Source: Phycisphaeraceae bacterium
Lineage (GTDB): Bacteria; Planctomycetota; Phycisphaerae; Phycisphaerales; Phycisphaeraceae
Reading direction: 5' to 3'
Assembly (NCBI GenBank): GCA_029260615.1
Contig: JAJDCX010000087.1
Coordinates: 30,381 to 94,380 of the forward strand
DNA length: 64,000 bases
Shown here: piece by piece, positions 50,438-61,300 of the stretch
How the letters are laid out: the number at the start of each line of letters is the position of its first letter
Position numbering within the stretch: the first letter of the stretch is position 1
Position numbers and translations under genes: made by a program
Notes under the pieces: model-generated
Database searches by the model: none
Told to the model about the DNA's origin: nothing
The model's input: the letters and a program-made list of their open reading frames with translations, nothing else

Positions 50438-51683
50438 CGCCACAGTGGTCAGGCAAGACGATTTGCCGGCAGGTCCCTCCAAGCCACGGAGGGGCTGGGT
50501 TGCTGATGTGATTCTGCGCACGGTGCGCGATACCGGCGCGGTGATCGGCCTGGCGTGGATCGCCGTGGTGGGATTGTGTGCCGTGTTAGCCCCCCTGTTA
50601 GCTAACTCCTTTCCCTATCTGGTGAAGACAACCGACGGGCGGTTGGTCAGTCCTATGTGGACGCACTTAAAACCATCGGATGTGATCCTGCTGGTCCTGG
50701 CAGTGGTTGCGGTGTTTTTATTGCTTTTGTTTCGGCGGTGGTCAACGCGTCTACGGCTATGGGTGTTTTCTGTAATCATGGTCGTGACGATCGGCTTGAG
50801 TTTCCTATTCGTTTCGCCGCCCCAATCGGTGGTATACAAAGAGTACCGCCTCATGCAGGCCAACGGCGAGATCGCATGGGCCGTGTATCCGCCGATCCCG
50901 TTTAGCCCTTCAGATCGTCTTCGGGATGTCACCCATGCGGTTCACCCCACCCCACCGACATGGTCTATCGGCGATCAAGACCCGACCCGGCTCACCGGGA
51001 TGACACATTGGATGGGCACCGAGCGCACCGGCAGTGACATTCTCAGCAAGATGATCCACGCCTGCCGAATCGCGATGGCGATCGGATTTATCGCCACCGG
51101 TATCGGCTTATTCATTGGCGTCATCATCGGCGGGGTGATGGGCTACTTTTCCGGAATCGTCGATCTTTTGGGGATGCGGCTGGTGGAGATATTCCAGGCG
51201 ATCCCCGTGTTGTTTTTGCTCTTGACGTTTGTCGCGTTTTTTGAGCGCAGCATCTACATGATGATGGTGATTCTTGGGGTGACGGGCTGGACGAGTTACG
51301 CCCGGTTTATCCGTGCGGAGTTTCTGAGGATTCGCGGTCAGGATTATATTCAGGCGGCGCGTGCCTGTGGGTTGCCGCTGACGTCGATCCTGTTTAAGCA
51401 CATGCTGCCCAACGGCGTGACGCCGGTCTTAATCGCCGCGTCATTCGGGGTTGCGTCTGCGATCCTCTATGAATCGACGCTTAGTTTCTTGGGCCTAGGC
51501 CTGGTCGATGAGCCAAGTTGGGGGCAACTGCTTGAACAAGCAACCGGTGCCGGGGGCGGGTTTTACTGGTGGCTTGCAACATTCCCCGGGATGGCGATAT
51601 TCCTGACCGTCTTCGCGTACAACCTGGTTGGCGAAGCCCTCCGCGACGCCATCGACCCTCACTCGAAACAAAATTCCAACTAA
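50430..51683 (+). CDS. ABC transporter permease, DppC/OppC type (second copy)
   Basis: 417 residues from the ATG at 50430, eight bases inside the B-type gene. The first helix (GAVIGLAWIAVVGLCAVLAP) is followed by an extra hydrophobic pair at about 85-135 (VILLVLAVVAVFLLLLF, FSVIMVVTIGLSFLFV) not usual in short C-type permeases. GTERTGSDILSKMIHACRIA is the G-T-x-x-x-G landmark, then FIGVIIGGVMGYFSGIVDLL, IQAARACGLPLTSILFKHML with the EAA-type loop, and YESTLSFLGLGLVDEPSWGQ at the end. The unit probably pairs with the B-type permease. Longer than the first copy by about 95 residues, mostly in the N-terminal half. Confidence 0.92.
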   Translation: MSSATVVRQDDLPAGPSKPRRGWVADVILRTVRDTGAVIGLAWIAVVGLCAVLAPLLANSFPYLVKTTDGRLVSPMWTHLKPSDVILLVLAVVAVFLLLLFRRWSTRLRLWVFSVIMVVTIGLSFLFVSPPQSVVYKEYRLMQANGEIAWAVYPPIPFSPSDRLRDVTHAVHPTPPTWSIGDQDPTRLTGMTHWMGTERTGSDILSKMIHACRIAMAIGFIATGIGLFIGVIIGGVMGYFSGIVDLLGMRLVEIFQAIPVLFLLLTFVAFFERSIYMMMVILGVTGWTSYARFIRAEFLRIRGQDYIQAARACGLPLTSILFKHMLPNGVTPVLIAASFGVASAILYESTLSFLGLGLVDEPSWGQLLEQATGAGGGFYWWLATFPGMAIFLTVFAYNLVGEALRDAIDPHSKQNSN

Positions 51684-51704
51684 CACACTTAACGAGATGC
51701 GACG

Positions 51705-52817
51705 ATGCCCGATCAATCCGACACACCTATCATCGAGATCGAAGACCTGGCTGTGAGTTTCCCCGTGCCGGATGCGGCGGGGCGGGGGAGGCGGTTTAAT
51801 GCGGTGCATCGAGTGAATCTATCGGTGTACCCTGCGCAGACGCTTGCGGTGGTGGGGGAGTCGGGTTCGGGTAAGAGCGTTAGTGCGATGTCGATTTTGC
51901 AACTGATCCCCACGCCGCCTGGGAAGTATGAGTCGGGGAAGATTCATTGGCAGGGGGATGAGGTGTCCGGGGTGGAGCGTGATTCGTCAGGCGGTAACAC
52001 GATGGACTTGTTGGAACTTAATGACAGGCAGATGCGCCGTATCCGTGGCAACCAGATCGCGATGATCTTTCAGGAGCCGATGACCAGCCTGAACCCGGTG
52101 TATACGATCGGGGAGCAGATCACCGAGGCGGTGCTGCTGCATCAGAAGGTAAACAAGGCCCAGGCCAACCAGATCGCGACCGATGCGCTGGATGATGTGG
52201 GGATCGCCGACCCTTCGTCACGCTTAAAAGAGTATCCGCATCAGTTGTCCGGCGGGATGCGCCAGCGTGTGATGATCGCGATGGCGTTGGCGTGCCAGCC
52301 TAAGCTGTTGCTGGCGGATGAGCCTACGACGGCGTTGGATGTGACCATCCAGGCGCAGATCCTGGAGCTGCTGCGGACGTTGCAGAACCAGAAGCAGATG
52401 GCGGTGCTGTTGATTACCCACGACTTGGGTGTGGTTGCGGAGAACGCGGACACGGTTGCGGTGATGTATGCGGGGCGTGTGTTGGAGTATGCATCGGTGT
52501 TTGATGTGTTTCAGAGACCGTTGCACCCGTACACGCGTGGGCTGCTCAAGTCGATGCCTGTGTTAGGCCGAGAGGTTGATCGTTTACCGACGGTGATGGA
52601 CGGCGCGACTGTGCCGGAGGATTTTCCGGGTGGGTACAAGGTGCAGCCGCACACGGCCGACCCGAATCCCCTCGGCGGCTACGGCGGCCCGGATTCTCGG
52701 TTATACGAGGTCGAGTCCAACCACTGGGTTCTCTGTGAGCCGACGTCAGAGAACACGGCTGCCCAACCGACACGCCCCCGACTGTCATTTCGTAGAGAAT
52801 CCGCTGTGGTGGTTTAG
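51705..52817 (+). CDS. ABC transporter ATP-binding protein, DppD/OppD type
   Basis: 370 residues. It has Walker [17 protein letters not shown]-loop [20 protein letters not shown], signature [15 protein letters not shown], Walker [13 protein letters not shown] and the switch His in [10 protein letters not shown]. The C-terminal oligopeptide/dipeptide extension ([20 protein letters not shown] with a [24 protein letters not shown] tail) marks the OppD/DppD class. It energises the permease pair upstream. The first SBP domain in the locus and this ATPase flank the permeases, but no second ATPase (OppF/DppF) is in the window. About 170 bp of plain spacer follow, then a broken ROK gene. Confidence 0.94.
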   Translation: MPDQSDTPIIEIEDLAVSFPVPDAAGRGRRFNAVHRVNLSVYPAQTLAVVGESGSGKSVSAMSILQLIPTPPGKYESGKIHWQGDEVSGVERDSSGGNTMDLLELNDRQMRRIRGNQIAMIFQEPMTSLNPVYTIGEQITEAVLLHQKVNKAQANQIATDALDDVGIADPSSRLKEYPHQLSGGMRQRVMIAMALACQPKLLLADEPTTALDVTIQAQILELLRTLQNQKQMAVLLITHDLGVVAENADTVAVMYAGRVLEYASVFDVFQRPLHPYTRGLLKSMPVLGREVDRLPTVMDGATVPEDFPGGYKVQPHTADPNPLGGYGGPDSRLYEVESNHWVLCEPTSENTAAQPTRPRLSFRRESAVVV

Positions 52818-52989
52818 GCTGTGTTCCTCGGATCCACATACGAACAGCACGAGACATGAAATGGGCCACATTCTGAAAGCTCCAGAGCCAAAGTGTGGTG
52901 CTTGGGGTGAGGCGATCCATCGCATCATCTCGATCGTTCTGGCCGGAGGGTAGGGGATGCTCTTGGGCAGAGGTCTTCAAAGGGTATTT

Positions 52990-53525
52990 TCATGCGACGG
53001 CCTCTTGTGTGGTGTGCGGACCTATAAGAGATTTATCCATCAATGCCTTTTCCAGCGCGGCGAGTGCGGCATCGGTGCACATCCCTTGATCCATCAAGGC
53101 TGTTGGCCGGACGCGGACGAATCGGTTGTGAAGTGAGACGATGCGCTGATTAACTTCCATCTCAATTGCTCCGATCACTTTCTTGTTTCTGATATTGAAG
53201 TTGCCTGCCAAGATGATCGCTTGTGGGTCCATCAGGTCCACTACATCCGACAGAGTTGCGATCCACATGACGAAAGGGTCAAGTGACTTTGGTAGTTGCC
53301 CATCGAGTTTAACCAGCTCGATCAGTTCCTCCTCTGTGATCACGCCTGACGGCTCGTGGTCAATGTTGCTGGGGTATTTATGGCGTCGAATACCATCTGG
53401 CCCAGCAGGAAGTCACTGGTTTGGGGATTGGTTGAGCTAAGAACCAAATTCCGATCCGTATCGATTACGCCGGGCATCCCGATCCCCGCATCCAGGAGAC
53501 GGCCGGGTGGTAGTGGCTATTGTAT
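52990..53525 (-). pseudogene. ROK family protein remnant (internal deletion and frameshift)
   Basis: The N-terminal frame (to about 53525) reads DAGIGMPGVIDTDRNLVLSS, the ROK strand before the sugar-binding region, then FLLGQMVFDAINT and a TGA near 53344. In another frame starting at the GTG at 53343 the run ITEEELIELVKLDGQ continues with VDLMDPQAIILAGNFNIRN, ALMDQGMCTDAALAALEKAL, which is the C-terminal lobe of ROK proteins (D-P-x-x-I-I-L-A-G). The ~130 middle residues containing the D-N-D-A and zinc-binding CGxCGC motifs are absent. The gene therefore is broken, by both an internal deletion and a frame change. ROK proteins are sugar kinases or NagC/XylR-type repressors. The original role is unknown. 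Confidence 0.75.
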
Positions 53526-53728
53526 TCGGTATATTCGCATCTTTACTGGCGATATTTTCTGCTGTATTTGTGTTGTGACTGATGGTGTCGTATTGCGGAC
53601 TGATAACACGATGTTGTGCCTGAACCCCGTGGCCACAGTTCATGGGAAAGGTCAAGTGGGGGTGTCGGTGAACATCATGGTTATACAAGTTGGATGAATA
53701 ATCATTTTGTACATCGCAGCCGTTCGGG

Positions 53729-54403
53729 TCAATCCCGGCCGGTCTCGTCGGGCGTATCGAAATTCAACAGGTTTGCAAGGTGGACCAGTTCAGCCAACCC
53801 CTTTACGCCCATCTTTTCCATCACACGGGCTCGATGGTTCTCAACAGTTTTTGCGCTGATACCCAACTCGGCGGCGGTTTGTTTGTTGAGTTTGCCGGCG
53901 ACGACGTAGGCCATGATCTGTTTTTCGCGTGTCGTGAGACTAATTAACTGCTCTCTCGCTTCACGGGTTTTTTGGTCGTCGGCGCGCTGGTCGATATCAA
54001 ATGAGATAGCTTCGCGGATGCGTTTGAGAAGAAATTCGTCGTCGAACGGCTTTTCGATGAAGTCGAAGGCTCCGTCGCGCATCGCTCGGACCGCTAGTGG
54101 GATCGTGCCATAGGCGGAGATCAGTATCACGGGGAGCTTGATATCTCGGACACGGATTTTTTCCTGGAAATCTAGTCCGCTGATGTCGGGCATGCGGATA
54201 TCCAGGAGCATGCACCCGCGCATCTGGGGCTGGTAGTACTCGAGGAAGGCTTGGCCTGTGGCGAATGTCTTGGCGGTCAGGCCCGCTGTGTCGAGGAGGA
54301 ATTCGATCGCTTTGCGTAGCCCTTCGTCGTCATCGACGACAAAGACGGTGGCGGTGTCGGCCAGGGGCTCGGCGGCGGTTTCAGGTGTTTTCATGTTTTT
54401 CAT
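53729..54403 (-). CDS. FixJ-type response regulator (receiver + LuxR-type HTH)
   Basis: 224 residues. The receiver domain (about 18-135) has VFVVDDDEGLRKAIEFLLDT with acidic residues, the phospho-acceptor Asp in GCMLLDIRMPDISGLDFQEK, the conserved Ser/Thr in VILISAYGTIPLAVRAMRDG and the Lys in FDFIEKPFDDEFLL. The C-terminal HTH (about 150-215) reads LISLTTREKQIMAYVVAGKL, NKQTAAELGISAKTVENHRA, typical of FixJ/NarL-type LuxR-like domains. It probably activates transcription when phosphorylated by the kinase encoded just upstream, with which it overlaps by 23 bp. Targets are not visible; the nearby prepilin-like gene is one candidate by position only. Confidence 0.95.
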   Translation of the reverse strand: MKNMKTPETAAEPLADTATVFVVDDDEGLRKAIEFLLDTAGLTAKTFATGQAFLEYYQPQMRGCMLLDIRMPDISGLDFQEKIRVRDIKLPVILISAYGTIPLAVRAMRDGAFDFIEKPFDDEFLLKRIREAISFDIDQRADDQKTREAREQLISLTTREKQIMAYVVAGKLNKQTAAELGISAKTVENHRARVMEKMGVKGLAELVHLANLLNFDTPDETGRD

Positions 54404-56132
54404 GGTTGTCTGTCGCTATGGTAAAACTGAATGTCATACCCCGTCCGTCGTGCGCGGTGGCCCAGAGCCGGCCTTCGTGGGCCTCGATGATGGTCCGGCT
54501 GATGGAGAGGCCCATCCCCATGCTCCCGTTTTTCGTACTCACAAACGGTTCAAAGACGCGCGACAGGTCTTTGGGTTTGCAACCCGGCCCGGTATCGCGC
54601 ACATGTACCTCCACTTCGTATTTGCCGGTGGGCATGGCTTGGATGGTGACGGCACGCTCGCCAACATCTGAGGCCTGCAACGATTCGAAGGCGTTTTTTA
54701 TCAGGTTCACAAGGATCTGCTGGATCTGAACACGATCAACGAGGACGGGGGGTGTCTGGTCGCTGACATCAATCACCAGGTCGATACCCAGCCGTTTGCG
54801 GTCTGGCTCGACGAATCCGGCTGACTCTTCGATGAGAGATCGCAGGTCTTGGGGGGATTTTTGAAGGCTGTCTGGTGTGAGGAACGTTCGTAGTCGGTCG
54901 ATGATGTCGGCGGCGCGTGTGCTTTGCTCGTCCATGTGGGTGACGGCGTAGCGGACGCGGTCGAAGTCGGGAGAAGACTCGTTGAGGATACGCAGGCAGC
55001 CCTTGGCGTAGCTGGTGATGGCGGCGAGTGGTTGGTGCAGTTCGTGCGCCAGGCCTGCGGCCATCTCACCCATCGTGCTTACCCGGCCGATCTGGGCGAG
55101 GTGGTCCATGTGCTGGCGTGCGCGTACCTCGGCTTCCTGGCGCTCGACCATCTCACGGGCCAACTTGTCGTTTGATTCAGTGAGCGCATGCGTACGCTCA
55201 CTGACCCGGTTCTCAAGGTCGGTATTGGCGATGTGCAGGGCCCGTTCGGCTCGGGCTCGCTCGACGATCTGCCGGTTCAGTGCCCAGAGGCCCAGGCCCA
55301 TGCCGCTGACCAGGGCGAAGCTGATCGTGGCAAGGACGACCGTGCCGGAATCCCAGAAGGGCGTGTCGTACTTCGTTAGCCGAAGCGACATGCCGTTATC
55401 CGGCCGTGTCAGTGTGATCGTGCCCTTGAGCCGGGGGTCCACGCTAGCGACGGACGGCATGCGGTAGATACGTTGGTCGTTCTCGCCGAGCAGTTCGGTT
55501 TGATATCCCTGCAAGATCGCCCGGTCCAGGATGCTGCGGATCAGAGATCGGCTGGAGTACGCGACCACAAAGGTGCCCAGCAGTTTATTGCGGTTGAATA
55601 CCGGGACATAGAGGTCAAAGCATTGATGGCCTACCAACTCGATGTGGCTCTGTGAATAAACCGAAGACTTGAGTTCAGTGGATCGCTGGAACGCGGCGCT
55701 GTGTTCGGACAGGTGGATAAGGGGGGTATCCCCTTGATCGTCCTGTCCTGTCGTTGAAGCCCAGAGGATGGTGTGGTCGGGACGGGTGTAGTACACGGCG
55801 GTGATGTGTGGGTGATCGGAGACGTAGCTGGCTGTCAATCGGTGGAACTCGGATGAGAGCAACGCCCCGGCGGTCGCCTGGTCGGCGAGCATTCCCAGGA
55901 AGCTTTCGTCAGCGGCGAGTCTGGTTGAGATGCCGTCACGGGCGGTCACCAGTGATCGGTCTAATTCCTGTTGCTGCTGTGAGAGGTTATGCGCCTGCAG
56001 CCGCCAGAACAACAGGGCCAGCAGCGCGAGCATAGAGAGCGTGACAACAGCCGGCCCAAACCAGGGCAGGCGCAGTGCCCAACCCGCCTTGCGGCGGGGG
56101 AGATCGTCTTGGGATTTGGCCGGTACCATCAT
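54381..56132 (-). CDS. FixL/DctB-type membrane sensor histidine kinase
   Basis: 583 residues. TM1 (about 28-46, VVTLSMLALLALLFWRL) and TM2 (about 268-288, VVLATISFALVSGMGLGLWA) enclose a periplasmic Cache-like sensor (SSEFHRLTASYVSDHPHITA, VYYTRPDHTILWASTTGQDD, CFDLYVPVFNRNKLLGTFVV). A coiled-coil (ENRVSERTHALTESNDKLAR) leads to the dimerisation domain with the phospho-acceptor His in MGEMAAGLAHELHQPLAAIT, then ILVNLIKNAFESL (N-box), VRDTGPGCKP (G1) and MGMGLSISRTIIEAHEGRL (G2). The DctB/FixL type fits the FixJ-type partner encoded downstream with a 23-bp overlap. The ligand is unknown. Export-related features are complete. Confidence 0.95.
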   Translation of the reverse strand: MMVPAKSQDDLPRRKAGWALRLPWFGPAVVTLSMLALLALLFWRLQAHNLSQQQQELDRSLVTARDGISTRLAADESFLGMLADQATAGALLSSEFHRLTASYVSDHPHITAVYYTRPDHTILWASTTGQDDQGDTPLIHLSEHSAAFQRSTELKSSVYSQSHIELVGHQCFDLYVPVFNRNKLLGTFVVAYSSRSLIRSILDRAILQGYQTELLGENDQRIYRMPSVASVDPRLKGTITLTRPDNGMSLRLTKYDTPFWDSGTVVLATISFALVSGMGLGLWALNRQIVERARAERALHIANTDLENRVSERTHALTESNDKLAREMVERQEAEVRARQHMDHLAQIGRVSTMGEMAAGLAHELHQPLAAITSYAKGCLRILNESSPDFDRVRYAVTHMDEQSTRAADIIDRLRTFLTPDSLQKSPQDLRSLIEESAGFVEPDRKRLGIDLVIDVSDQTPPVLVDRVQIQQILVNLIKNAFESLQASDVGERAVTIQAMPTGKYEVEVHVRDTGPGCKPKDLSRVFEPFVSTKNGSMGMGLSISRTIIEAHEGRLWATAHDGRGMTFSFTIATDNHEKHENT

Positions 56133-56216
56133 GACTATTCTATCCCAGTTCGTTCACACGCCCACACCCGACCAAAGAAGACTCGTGCTGGGTATCGAAT
56201 CACCGACACCCGTGAC

Positions 56217-57128
<912 letters not shown>

Positions 57129-57526
57129 GGCAAAAGGATTGGTTGGGATGAGGTCGGGTAGAGCAGGTCTAAGCACCTAATTAATCTAAGTTTACCCCCA
57201 CATGCAGACTTTGTGCGACTCGTCTAGGTGGTGGTTTTCCCTGCCTGTGCTGGTCAAAACCCCCGGGTTTCCACGGTAATGCCTCCTGCTTGTCGTGCTC
57301 AGTCACTGTGCCGAGGGCTCCAGCTACCGACCCCACAGTGAGATCGGCCCGATACCCCTTGGGTCTAAAGCCCCAACCCCGAGTCTGAAGTCCGCCTGGC
57401 GCAGCTGCGCCAGATTGATTCGGGCAGGAGGCCAACCCCGATGAGTAATAGTCGGGTGAATACTAGCATCATCAGCCAGGATACCGCCGAATCCATAAGC
57501 GGTAGGAATGAAGGCCGTGGTTGAGC
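57129..57526. other. Intergenic stretch between the prepilin gene and the GH94-like remnant
   Basis: About 400 bp. Frames on the minus strand (for example 57181-57435 and 57365-57751) are short and lack any family pattern. Nothing here matches an RNA gene. A promoter for the minus-strand prepilin gene would be expected near 57130-57200, but no distinct -35/-10 pair was seen and there is no clear ribosome-binding site before the start codon. Confidence 0.4.
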
Positions 57527-58027
57527 ATGTTCACACCGAACCAGAACCTCTACCAAGACTACGGCGCAGTGTTTTTGTAACCGGGCTGGACAACACCCGA
57601 CCTGAGCATCGGGTACCTCACTCGCTATGCCGCAGGTGCGCGCGAGAACTGCGGGTTCTACACACACGCGACTGCATCGGCCATCCAGATGCAGTGCCAA
57701 CTCAAACGCCCCGACAAGGCGTGGAGCCTGTTCCGCAGGAGGTCCCCGCACCAGCCAGGCATGGACCCAAGCTCTATCAGAGCGAGCCCTACGTCGTCGC
57801 GACCGGCGACCTCGACCGACCCATCATCATCGGCGAATTCAACACCGACGGCTTCGTGGGTATCGAAGACGTAACACCGTGCTTGGGAACTGGAACACTG
57901 GATCGCCGCCGGCGCAGATGCCAGGCATGGTCCCTGAACCAGTACCTCTTGTGCGATTAGGCATGGGCGGATTTACACTGTTTTGTCGGCACACGACAGA
58001 TAGCGTATTTTCTAGAGGTGTGTCATA
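57527..58027 (+). pseudogene. Decayed secreted-protein remnant: GH94-like C-terminus, dockerin loop, VPEP tail
   Basis: Read through an in-frame stop (TAA at 57578-57580) and frame changes near 57760-57800 and 57860-57880, the strand codes for PGWTTPDLSIGYLTRYAAGA, then RENCGFYTHATASAIQMQCQ and later PKLYQSEPYVVATGD. These match the last part of GH94 cellobiose/chitobiose phosphorylases (order: RF/RY-x-x-G-x-R/K-E-N-x-G, T-H-A, then Y-x-x-E-P-Y-V). NTDGFVGIED follows, and in another frame NTVLGNWNTGSPPAQ and then MVPEPVPLVRLGMGGF with no downstream Arg cluster in place. A phosphorylase end is thus joined to a dockerin loop and a damaged VPEP tail. At least one stop and two shifts make it a pseudogene. 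Start and end are approximate. Confidence 0.6.
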
Positions 58028-58271
58028 GGCGCCAACTCGCTTCAAGAGAAAATAACGGTGGGTTGCATTAGAGATTCCCACTCCCATCATTACATATCCC
58101 ATGCCTCAAAAAGGGCACTTTCTGGGTGTTTAAGACCAGCCCACTACATCTGTGGTGTAGCGATTGCGTTAAATGTTGAAAGGCTCAATGAAGGGGTCTG
58201 ATTTACATAGGGCTTGAGTTTTATTCGTGATTAAGCCTCGGGAATTACTGGTGTTTTGTTTGGTCTTTAGC

Positions 58272-58277
58272 TACAAT
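58272..58277 (+). promoter_or_regulatory. Candidate -10 box for the giant LEPRLLLS gene
   Basis: TACAAT, with TGGTGT-like bases 17 bp upstream as a poor -35, lies about 46 bp before the first ATG at 58324. A GGGGA ribosome-binding site is at 58316-58320. The assignment rests on position and the same hexamer seen before other starts in this window. Confidence 0.3.
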
Positions 58278-58323
58278 CCAACCCATTGTTTCTTGGGTCT
58301 CTTTGCCTTCATATCGGGGACAG

Positions 58324-61300
58324 ATGATGTCGGGACTGCTATCAGAGGGACGGAAAACAGGCTCCTCGGCCAGTGGTTTGATGCGTGTGTCTGACACGAG
58401 CTTCCAGGGTGCATGTGCTACGGCCTGGGGTTTAGAGCCTCTTGAGCCTAGGCTGCTGCTTAGCGCCGTCGCGCCTGGCCAAGAAACCATAGAGCCTGTG
58501 TCGGCTGCCGAATCGGAAGTGGTCGCGGCGGTGGTTGGCAATGAGGTTGTCTTTCAAGAGCAAACGCAGTTCGATAATTTCTTCAAGCCCAATGTCATCA
58601 CGTTCGACTTTCCGGTCGTGACGGACGCGGTCAATGGGCGGATCGATATCGCAGCTTTGTCGGACTTAGACAGCTTGGCCGAGACGGTGACATTTGATGC
58701 CGAGGGGATTGTCTCGGTTGAGTTGTTCACAACCTCCGATGATGGCGTTCGCCCGTTTACCACGACGATAAATCTAAGCGACCTTGATCTGACAGCCCTG
58801 GCCGCAGACGGGAACCTCCACATTGAATTCACACCGTCCTTGTCAGTCGATGACTTCAACAATGTGAGCGAGTTCGTAACGGTCGGGCTGACGTACGAAG
58901 TTCCCCCGACACCGATAATGCTGACACCTGCCGCACCGCTGGAGAGCGGGGTTTATTCGGGATCGGTGCAAGCAGCGATAGGCAATGTCACAGACTTAGA
59001 CCGGTTCACACTTCAATTAGAATCAGGTCAAACTATTAGAATCGAAGGTGTACCCGCGTTTGGTTTGGCGCTGAACATCGATTTGCTTGATCCGACTGGC
59101 GCGGTAGTGGCTACGTATTCATCGACAGAGGAGGGGCTACCGATACTTCCCCAAACGGTTCCGTTGACCTTGGATGGGGAATATGTCTTGGATGTCAGCT
59201 CCGTTGGGGGGCTGGGTGACTACACGGTCAATGCTTTTGTGAACCAGGCAATCGAGGGCGAATCGATTGGTCTGGGAGACAACGGTCTTATCGCTGGCGC
59301 AGAAGTATTGGACGGGCAATTCCTCGACGTTGGTGGCGGTGCCCGTCGGGCAGCGGTGCTGGGGATGCCGACGTCTTACGCCCCGACGGGCCACCAGGTC
59401 ATTGCCGAGTCTTTTGAGTCCGGTTCGTTGGGTTCGGCTTGGACCACTTCCTCGTCGACAGCCAGCGGTCGTATCCAAGTGACCTCAGATTTCGGGGCTG
59501 ATGAGGGTTCGTTTGCATTGTGGATGGACGCCACGACCAACACCTTCACCCGTAACGAAGCGATCTGGACCGTTGATCTCACCGATGTGCCTCAGCCGAT
59601 CCTTTCGTTCGCTTACGCCAGGCGGAATGACCGAACCCATGCTTTACCGTTCGATTATGTCGGATCGGTCAATGGTGATGGCGTTTCTGTCAGCGATGAC
59701 GGCGTGACCTGGCGCAGTATTCTCAACAGCCCCACCTCAACGATATGGCTCCCTTCCTCGGTCGATCTAGCGGCAGTCGCGGCGTCAGCGGGGATGACAC
59801 TAGGGCCCGACTTCAGGATCAAGTTTCAACAGTATGACAACGGCACACTGACGGCCCGTGGCCGTGGGTACGACAATATCCGCATCGAATCGAATCGGCC
59901 ATCATCATTACTCCCAGATCTCTACAGGTTCTCAATGGATCAGGGGGAAGGCGCCACGATCCGCGTAGTCGACCCTTCCGGGGGGCCCGTGGCATTCGAA
60001 CTCTTGAACGGCGTCGGCTTCCCCCTGACGCCCAGCGGCCTCGGCGGACAGGCGGGGACCGCGGTCCTTAGCGATTTTCATGCCCCCGATGCCGGCAGTT
60101 ACATCGTAAGAGTTACACAGGGAAGCGAGGTATACCGGCTCACGGTAACTGTGGGCGCCACCATAGAGGACGAGCCGGACGACCTGGCACAGGATGCCCT
60201 TTCGATAGGCCGGACAGGCGGGGTGATGGGCGCGGTCGAAAATGCGGCCGACGTGGACTTCTACGAGGTCCCTGTCATAGTTGGGGATGTCCTTACATTC
60301 CAGACGTTCACGCGCGACGATGGGGCCTCGGGCCTGAACACCCTGGACCCTCTGATCGAATTGTTTGATCCCAACGGCGCTTCGGTTGCGCTGAATGATA
60401 ATGGCGGTCCAGACGGTCGCAACGCTTTGATCTCACACACGGCCCTCCAGTCCGGGACGTACCGCATCGGCGTGACGGGTGCCGGGACAACCGGGGCCTA
60501 CCTGCTTTCATCGTCTGGGCACACCGGGGAGACCGACTCCCCGTTGATCGTCAACAGCGCCTCGATCCTAGAAGGTGAACTACTCAGCTCCCTGCCGAAC
60601 ACGGTTGATATCGAATTTTCGAACACGCCGCTGAGGTTAACAGTCACGCCTAACGACCTGAGTTTGAATGGAGTCGCCGCAACTTCCGTCACAAACACGT
60701 CCGGGAATATCTACCGTTTTGGATGGCCACAATCTGCGGGTGTTGAGGGACTAAACACTTTCACCATAGCAGCCGGCGCCACACAGACCTTGGAAGGTGC
60801 GCAACTCCAGCCTTTCAGCCGACAATTCACGCTGGACTTGACCCCACCGAGGATCATCGAATCATCGATCCTACAAGACGACCTTTTGTCAGTCGGAGAC
60901 GTGACCATTAACGTGCGTTTCGATAAACCGATCGTTTCCTCGCTATTGGGCACGGGTGCACACACCGCCCTGATCGGTTCGACCAGCGGTTCGGTCCCCG
61001 AACAGTCGTCGAGTTTTGATCCGGTTACAAATGAATTGACCGTGACTTACTCTATCATTGATGAAGGTATTTATACATTCACACTCAACGACGTTGTCGG
61101 GTCATCGAGGATCCAAGACATTGCCGGGAACACCCTAGACGGCGAGGCAAACGCCAGCACGACCATCCCCAGCGGTAACGGAGCCGAAGGCGGGGATTTC
61201 GTAGTGAATTTCTTTGTTGATGAAAGTCTTTCAGAGCCAACCCCGGTGACTTTGACACCCTTCGACCCTGTTGCAACTTTCGCGCAAGAAGGGTCTTTCA

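Noticed and set aside
52818..52989. Possible transposase fragment after the ATPase gene
   Set aside because: Six short frames were examined; none shows transposase motifs or terminal repeats.
57365..57751. 128-codon minus-strand frame
   Set aside because: It overlaps the GH94-like remnant on the other strand and has no recognisable pattern.
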